Assembly: GCA_018646565.1 (NCBI GenBank)
Contig: JABGUO010000109.1
Coordinates: 1 to 11,277, forward strand
Source: Opitutia bacterium
GTDB lineage: Bacteria > Verrucomicrobiota > Verrucomicrobiia > Opitutales > Seribacteraceae
DNA length: 11,277 nucleotides
Reading direction: 5' to 3'
Under the pieces are notes generated by a model, which was not told the DNA's origin, ran no database searches, and saw only the letters and a program-made list of their open reading frames with translations. The translations under genes were made by a program, and so were the position numbers. Shown here piece after piece: positions 7,701 to 11,277 of this stretch; the stretch's first letter is position 1, and every line of letters begins with the position of its first letter.

Positions 7701-8539
7701 CTGTGCAATATCTGGATGACGGGGATCAATTAAAACTTCAAATCTCACTTTCTGATGGTCAGGCAACTTTCGATTTCTCCGGTACTTGCTCATCTCGCAA
7801 AGATAACCTCAATGCCACAGAAGCAATCACTCAAAGCGTCATTTGCTATTGCTTACGTCTATTGATCAATGAAGATCTCCCCTTAAATGAGGGACTTCTT
7901 GCCCCAGTCAAAATTATTATTCCAGAAGGATCTATTTTATCTCCGATTTTTTCTCGAAGAATTAAAGACTGTCCAGGAGTAGCAGGAGGAAATGTGGAGA
8001 TCAGTCAAAAGTTGGTGGATTTAATCATGAGTGCCTTCGACCGTGTCGCTTGTTCGCAAGGCACGATGAATAACATTACTTTTGGGAACGAAAGATTTAG
8101 CCATTATGAAACGATAGGCGGTGGTGCCGGTGCAATGATTGGTCAGGACGGAACCTCGGCAGTTCAGGTACATATGACAAATACAGCGATTACAGATCCC
8201 GAAACCTTGGAAGCTCGTTTCCCCGTCCGGTTATTGGGATTTAAGATAAGAAAAAATTCAGGAGGCAAAGGAAAATGGAATGGGGGAGATGGAATTGAAC
8301 GGGAGTACATTTTTGAAGAACAAACCAATCTAAGTCTTCTTACCCAAAATCGAAATGCAGGTGCCGATGGAATTGCCGGGGGTGGGAAAGGTGAACCAGG
8401 CGAACAAATTGTGGTGAGAGAAAACGGAAAGACCGAGGTAATTTCTTCCATTCAATCATTACTCATGAATCCGGGCGACCGATTAATCCTTCGTACTCCA
8501 GGCGGTGGTGGAGCCGGGCACTTAGAAGTTCAAAGTTAA
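4781..8539 (+). CDS. OPLAH: ATP-dependent 5-oxoprolinase, single-chain HyuA-HyuB type
   Basis: This enzyme hydrolyses 5-oxo-L-proline to L-glutamate using ATP. The 1252-residue protein is a fusion of both hydantoinase/oxoprolinase halves, like eukaryotic OPLAH (about 1288 residues). The HyuA half shows DTGGTFTD at 18-25, ATTRCTNALLE at 149-159, SGPAAGVVG at 337-345, LDMGGTSTDVSRY at 361-373, VGPESASAYPGPACYG at 417-432 and FGGAGGQHAC at 516-525. The HyuB half begins near 738 and keeps KRTAISVNVRERLDFS, APHIPVHLGALG, NHPQYGGSHLPD, GGISPGSMP and the C-terminal TPGGGG. Many stretches match my memory of human OPLAH nearly residue for residue. Relative to that protein, about 65 extra residues lie near 60-125. 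GTG 4781 is chosen for its SD and one-base overlap with the cyclotransferase gene. Other hydantoinase-family substrates are less likely given that neighbour. The gene symbol is that of the eukaryotic homologue. Confidence 0.94.
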   Translation: MESKNSTGTLDEWEFYIDTGGTFTDCLGRGSDGKEIRVKVLSRGSLTAKVEKILSQQEILLAPCADWPDQFPLGFRVIFADSDRTEVVVEQWNNQNKIIQFSAGIEKQFEEGQTLQLFSGLEAPLLAMSLILAREKIKQAECMIRMRLATTRCTNALLENSGQKPILVITKGFSDLLEIGDQRRIDLFDIIPLKRKSFAGPCVEVVERTDRAGQVLTIPDLSGLESQFQSLKERGHTVAVVSFLHSYLNDENENTVVHALQKIGFKTVIGSAKIHPFIKWLPRCEASVLEGYLNPTLNQYLHNIKEGLGGNSQLLIMNSAGGLIGRKQYRAIDSLVSGPAAGVVGASAVAKRAGFTQTINLDMGGTSTDVSRYSDCLSYQSSLEVGEAKLAGLALNIETVAAGGGSICRVEGGRLKVGPESASAYPGPACYGFGGPLCLTDVNLLLGRLDIKTFATPIEINAAQKKLDEWIDSSGLSKGELLLGFISVADDSMARAIRKISVEQGYDPADHALLCFGGAGGQHACGVAQKLGITKILSPADSGLLSAYGLSMSNIERVVERTIHGGLDGSGLSALEEEITETGFAQMGEYKSSARLVRKTASVRMKGQDFGVEVDYEKISEIKRLYEVKFDEIFGYFPNQERIQIYSLRFHFTSPEPTTEAEEFTDPQNTIPKEPFGKNFILVRDQLQPGDSVYGPGLVVDDFGSLWIEDGWRGSVGSKGSLVLEFDQSKSGSVKKPMIREELFASRFYCLVEEMGAQLKRTAISVNVRERLDFSCALLDRNGYLVANAPHIPVHLGALGLCVRETIKLFPELKNGDILITNHPQYGGSHLPDITVIAPVFSQDGEVLCFVANRAHHSEIGGISPGSMPAGSTNLAEEGTVISPTHLFKAGQSCMDNISAIFSGGEFPTRQLEENKADLSAQVASLRQGITELKHLESLHSADVLHIQMKNLTQASAESCQSFFRNWGTRTLTSVQYLDDGDQLKLQISLSDGQATFDFSGTCSSRKDNLNATEAITQSVICYCLRLLINEDLPLNEGLLAPVKIIIPEGSILSPIFSRRIKDCPGVAGGNVEISQKLVDLIMSAFDRVACSQGTMNNITFGNERFSHYETIGGGAGAMIGQDGTSAVQVHMTNTAITDPETLEARFPVRLLGFKIRKNSGGKGKWNGGDGIEREYIFEEQTNLSLLTQNRNAGADGIAGGGKGEPGEQIVVRENGKTEVISSIQSLLMNPGDRLILRTPGGGGAGHLEVQS

Positions 8540-8545
8540 ATAGAC

Positions 8546-9637
8546 TCAGGCGACTCGTTTATGATCGAGCCATTCAGTAATTAGTTGAACTGCTTGGTCA
8601 CTTCCATTTACAGGCGAGGTTACCCTTTTGTTTTCGTTTATTTCTAAAAAACTCCCTACATCATCAATCCAATCGCCTTTGTGGAATGTTTGATCACCAA
8701 TTTCAAATCCTGAAATATTTTGATTAATAAAATTCCGCATTGGTTGTGATTCTCTGAAGTTCTCTCTAAAAACGGCAATGAATGGTTTTTGTGCAGCCCA
8801 TACCTCTGCAACCGTTCCGTATCCCACCTTTCCGACAATTCCGTCTGCTGACTGAATTAAATCGGGGAAATAATGTGCACTTTTATGAGGAAGCAGACAG
8901 AAATTACTTCCTCTTTCATACTCTGAGAATGCTCCGGTTAAAATATAAAATCGATTATGATCTTCTTTAATTTTATTAATAAATGAATATTTTTGTGGAA
9001 TCCCTCCTGTGGTAACAAGAATAACCTGCTCTTCTTCCTTTATGCCCAGACTTTTTCTTATTGCCATCCCGTCTTTTTTTGCGGGGCGGAAGATCGGGTT
9101 TATTGGATGGGCATTCTGAAGAGGATTGCAAATAGGTGTTGTCTGTATGTGCAGATTAGCACTCTGAAAAATATCTTTCAGTTGTTCGATTGGTTTTTTG
9201 AAATTATTGTTTCTGGTTAGATACTCTTCGTAAATCCAATCCCAAGTGAAATTTTCAAGAAGACAGGAAGGAATCCCAAGCTTTTTTGATAAATGAAGGC
9301 CCAAAGGAGAAATATCACAGAATATAAAATCAAACTCTCCCTTCTCCAATAGTGTAATGATTCGTTTGTTATTTTCGAATTGAAGGAATGAATACAACTG
9401 ATCAAGTGTGGAATTTAAATCGTGTTCAAACGGAGTTTTTTGAACTAGTCCCACATCAGTTTTGAGATGAATAGTTTGGAAGGGAATTGAATCGAGGTTT
9501 TCATGAAAAAACCAATCGGGCAAGGTGCTAAAAATAGAAATTTCTAAGCTGCTTGTCTTCGCCAGTTTACTGATCAGGGCGAGCGTGCGTGTGGCATGCC
9601 CGAATCCATGAGAAGTGATAAAGCAGGCAATTTTCAA
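8546..9637 (-). CDS. GT-B glycosyltransferase-like protein, related to L-arabinokinase N-terminal domain
   Basis: The 363-residue protein starts with a glycine-rich loop, ITSHGFGHATRTLAL (7-21), typical of the first Rossmann domain of MurG-like GT-B enzymes. The second domain opens with VILVTTGGIP (205-214) and carries GKVGYGTVAEVWAAQKPF (269-286) followed by FRENFRESQPMRNF (290-303). This pattern closely resembles the glycosyltransferase-like N-terminal domain of plant L-arabinokinase (GHGFGHATR...GKIGYGT). No GHMP-kinase domain follows here. No signal peptide is seen, so it is probably cytoplasmic, with a sugar-nucleotide substrate that cannot be named. The start is a TTG at 9637: an in-frame TAA (the stop of the preceding gene) lies just upstream, and GHGFGH then sits at the usual distance. 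It follows the M23 peptidase gene by 6 bases and has no SD, so coupling is likely. Confidence 0.75.
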   Translation of the reverse strand: MKIACFITSHGFGHATRTLALISKLAKTSSLEISIFSTLPDWFFHENLDSIPFQTIHLKTDVGLVQKTPFEHDLNSTLDQLYSFLQFENNKRIITLLEKGEFDFIFCDISPLGLHLSKKLGIPSCLLENFTWDWIYEEYLTRNNNFKKPIEQLKDIFQSANLHIQTTPICNPLQNAHPINPIFRPAKKDGMAIRKSLGIKEEEQVILVTTGGIPQKYSFINKIKEDHNRFYILTGAFSEYERGSNFCLLPHKSAHYFPDLIQSADGIVGKVGYGTVAEVWAAQKPFIAVFRENFRESQPMRNFINQNISGFEIGDQTFHKGDWIDDVGSFLEINENKRVTSPVNGSDQAVQLITEWLDHKRVA

Positions 9638-9643
9638 TGATGC

Positions 9644-10645
9644 TTATAACCCGAATAGTAATTCGATATAGGTCTGAAGTTGAGAGGTCGCAAAAAATTG
9701 ACTCCCTTTTTGAACGGTGAGTTTACGACACGGCTTTTTTTGCAAATCAGAATTAATTTCAATTATCTGAATTTGTTTTTCTTGAGAAGAAATATTTTTT
9801 TCTACCGGTTCCAATCGAATGGGAATTCCGTACGGTCCGAAAAAAACATCCCAACCATTTGAACCCGAAGAATTTTGGGAAGATGCGAGGGAGGGATAGC
9901 GAGTAACAAAGTCTGGAGTTTTATTTGTTTTTACTCGAACCCTTACAGTAACGGGGAGCGATTCAAGGAATGCTTGTGGAGTAGCAAATGTTTTCTGTTT
10001 GTATTGTGAGTAAAAAAGCATGGGGTCCAACCCCACCAGATTAAAACCGCTAAAATTCCCATGTCTGTTCTTCGATTGAAATTTCTTCCGATTGTACCAG
10101 CCTTGGAATTGGTTGGTGAGTCGGAGGCCAATTTCAAAATGCAGGTGTGATCTTTCCAAGGGAATTCGATAGCCAGAAGAAGAATTCCCCATTTTTCCAA
10201 TAACTTGAGCAATTGAAACTTCGCTGCCAATTTTTAAATGCGGGCTTATTGTGTCTAAGTGGGCGTACAAAGAATACAGGGAAGGGGTTAACTTCGTATG
10301 CTCCAGTACGATGTATTTCCCGTAGGCACTGTAGGATGAAGTCGAATTTAAATAACTTACCTTTCCGTCCATTGCCGCGAAAATTGAGTCTTCCGCTCGT
10401 CCTTTCTTGTCTCTTCTCACCGGGTACAAGTCGAGACCTTCGTGAAATTTGTATCCGTTATTCCTTACACACCCAAATGCCCCTGATGTAATTGCTTTGT
10501 CAGGGCCCGTTTTTTGAAGAAAAGTGGAATATCCTAATCCTCTTGCAAATGCAGGGTTAGGTGTGGGCCAGGACAATTTGAATTGGGGAGGATTTTCGGC
10601 AAAAACTTGAAGGGTGAAAGTGAGACATAAAAGAAATTTGTACAT
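9644..10645 (-). CDS. Secreted M23-family (LytM-type) metallopeptidase
   Basis: M23 peptidases are zinc endopeptidases that usually cut peptidoglycan cross-bridges or stem peptides. The 333-residue precursor begins with a signal peptide, MYKFLLCLTFTLQVFA, probably cut near A16. The catalytic domain (about 55-175) has HEGLD (zinc ligands H68 and D72), LYAHLD (H129) and SHLHFEIG (H167 and H169), so all expected residues are present. After it come about 150 residues with a beta-rich look (VTVRVRVK, FGPYGIPIRLEP), possibly a substrate-binding or Ig-like module. The ATG at 10645 is chosen because AAGGGAG stands six bases before it and the signal peptide starts there. The frame is open for 32 more codons into the upstream lipoprotein gene, which lies 19 bases away. 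The enzyme is expected in the periplasm. Its exact substrate is unknown. Confidence 0.9.
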   Translation of the reverse strand: MYKFLLCLTFTLQVFAENPPQFKLSWPTPNPAFARGLGYSTFLQKTGPDKAITSGAFGCVRNNGYKFHEGLDLYPVRRDKKGRAEDSIFAAMDGKVSYLNSTSSYSAYGKYIVLEHTKLTPSLYSLYAHLDTISPHLKIGSEVSIAQVIGKMGNSSSGYRIPLERSHLHFEIGLRLTNQFQGWYNRKKFQSKNRHGNFSGFNLVGLDPMLFYSQYKQKTFATPQAFLESLPVTVRVRVKTNKTPDFVTRYPSLASSQNSSGSNGWDVFFGPYGIPIRLEPVEKNISSQEKQIQIIEINSDLQKKPCRKLTVQKGSQFFATSQLQTYIELLFGL

Positions 10646-10651
10646 GTAAAA

Positions 10652-10658
10652 CTCCCTT
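10652..10658 (-). promoter_or_regulatory. Shine-Dalgarno of the M23 peptidase gene
   Basis: AAGGGAG on the minus strand lies six bases before the ATG at 10645. It is the clearest SD in the window and fixes the start downstream of the longer open frame. Confidence 0.8.
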
Positions 10659-10664
10659 GATTGA

Positions 10665-11183
10665 CTAGCCTTTATTTTCCCGAAATTCTGCTTTAATATG
10701 CACCAAAGAAATACTGAGTTCTTTGAAAAGCAACATGGCATTATTTTCGTTTACAATCGAAGACAGTACAAAGGGAAGTACTCCATTTCCAATTCCCTGT
10801 TCAATGGGGTGAACTCCCACAATTTGCCCGCCAATAACCAAATGTAGTCTTCTCCCGATATTTCGAATAGTTTCTTTTTGGAGAGTAATTGCGCTTCTTC
10901 GGTCCAAACTGAACCATAGAGCAAACCTTCGGTCTAAAGGGTCATCCGAAAGTATATTAGCAACCGAACCGATTTGCACGCTAGTGAAATCATATTCATC
11001 CAAAATGGGAATCGGAGCAGAGTTTTCCATGAAAACTCGGGGTCTCATGGTTATTTTTTTCGGGTCTGATCTAAATTTCCGCTTACATGATGGGAGCAAG
11101 AAGGCACCCAATAGGGAGAGGACATGTCTACGATTTAAATGAGTGGGTACTAATTTAGATGTGCTCAATTTAAATGTAATCAA
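10665..11183 (-). CDS. Putative lipoprotein with SecD periplasmic-head-like region
   Basis: The predicted protein has 172 residues. Its N-terminus carries NRRHVLSLLGAFLLPSC (17-33): a twin-arginine-like RRHVL start, a hydrophobic core and a lipobox (LPSC) with Cys33 as the likely lipidated residue. From about 85 to 160 the pattern FSLDRRSAITLQKETIRNIGRRLHLVIGGQIVG (split over 91-123), then a glycine-containing turn and AMLLFKELSISL, resembles the SecD/SecDF first periplasmic head (T-x-x-N-x-G-K-R-L-A-I-V-x-D-G). No transmembrane channel part is present, so it is not a full SecD. Start choice is weak: TTG 11183 is the most upstream option after an in-frame TAA, and TTG 11168 is also possible. 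No in-frame ATG exists before the lipobox, and no SD is seen. It appears to be the first gene of a unit with the M23 peptidase and the glycosyltransferase. Confidence 0.6.
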   Translation of the reverse strand: MITFKLSTSKLVPTHLNRRHVLSLLGAFLLPSCKRKFRSDPKKITMRPRVFMENSAPIPILDEYDFTSVQIGSVANILSDDPLDRRFALWFSLDRRSAITLQKETIRNIGRRLHLVIGGQIVGVHPIEQGIGNGVLPFVLSSIVNENNAMLLFKELSISLVHIKAEFRENKG

Positions 11184-11277
11184 ATGTTAATTGGGATCAT
11201 TTTCTATTGTGGATTAAGAATACATGGTTTTGAGTAAACAAAGAAGCATTAAAAACATAAATCTTTAAATGAAAATC

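Noticed and set aside
10646..10741. Longer start for the M23 peptidase
   Set aside because: The extra 32 residues lie in the upstream lipoprotein gene and would hide the signal peptide. The strong SD points to ATG 10645.
11184..11277. Possible promoter of the lipoprotein unit, or a plus-strand gene beginning with ATG AAA ATC at 11269
   Set aside because: The stretch is AT-rich and no hexamer pair with proper spacing stands out. Three codons at the edge are not enough to call a gene.
1..11277. Defence system, mobile element, CRISPR array or phage genes
   Set aside because: No transposase, integrase, nuclease-helicase, toxin-antitoxin pair or spaced repeat array is present. The genes are housekeeping, metabolic and envelope types.

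Overview
The window looks like a chromosomal piece from a Verrucomicrobiota bacterium, probably Opitutae/Puniceicoccales. This placement is an inference from remembered family features: the bL35 sequence style, the 'SWIG' form of SurE, and a fused 5-oxoprolinase with an extra N-terminal segment. Base composition is moderately AT-rich. Few genes have a clear Shine-Dalgarno (SD) sequence. No tRNA, rRNA, CRISPR array, insertion sequence or phage gene was seen.

Left part (1-4096, all minus strand) is a translation and RNA-metabolism block. In transcription order it holds rpsO (uS15), an intrinsic terminator, pnp (polynucleotide phosphorylase), a very strong intrinsic terminator, surE (5'/3'-nucleotidase), an uncharacterised 85-residue membrane protein, rpmI (bL35) and the first codons of rplT (bL20). 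The rpsO-pnp order is widely conserved. rpmI is preceded here by the small membrane gene rather than by infC. Candidate regulatory RNA structures lie in the rpsO and pnp leaders, and the terminator after pnp runs directly into the surE start codon.

Middle part (4329-8539, plus strand) is a two-gene unit. A GGCT-type gamma-glutamylcyclotransferase overlaps by one base (TAGTG) a single-chain, eukaryote-type ATP-dependent 5-oxoprolinase (HyuA-HyuB fusion). The first enzyme releases 5-oxoproline from gamma-glutamyl compounds and the second hydrolyses it to glutamate. The pair therefore encodes one arm of a gamma-glutamyl cycle. This is the most coherent pathway unit in the window.

Right part (8546-11183, minus strand) is a tight three-gene unit. 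In transcription order it holds a putative lipoprotein with a region resembling the SecD periplasmic head, a secreted M23 (LytM-type) metallopeptidase with all expected zinc ligands, and a cytoplasmic GT-B glycosyltransferase-like protein. That last protein resembles the N-terminal domain of plant-type L-arabinokinase. Its 3' end converges on the oxoprolinase gene with only 6 bases between the stop codons. A role in the cell envelope is likely, but the exact function is unknown.
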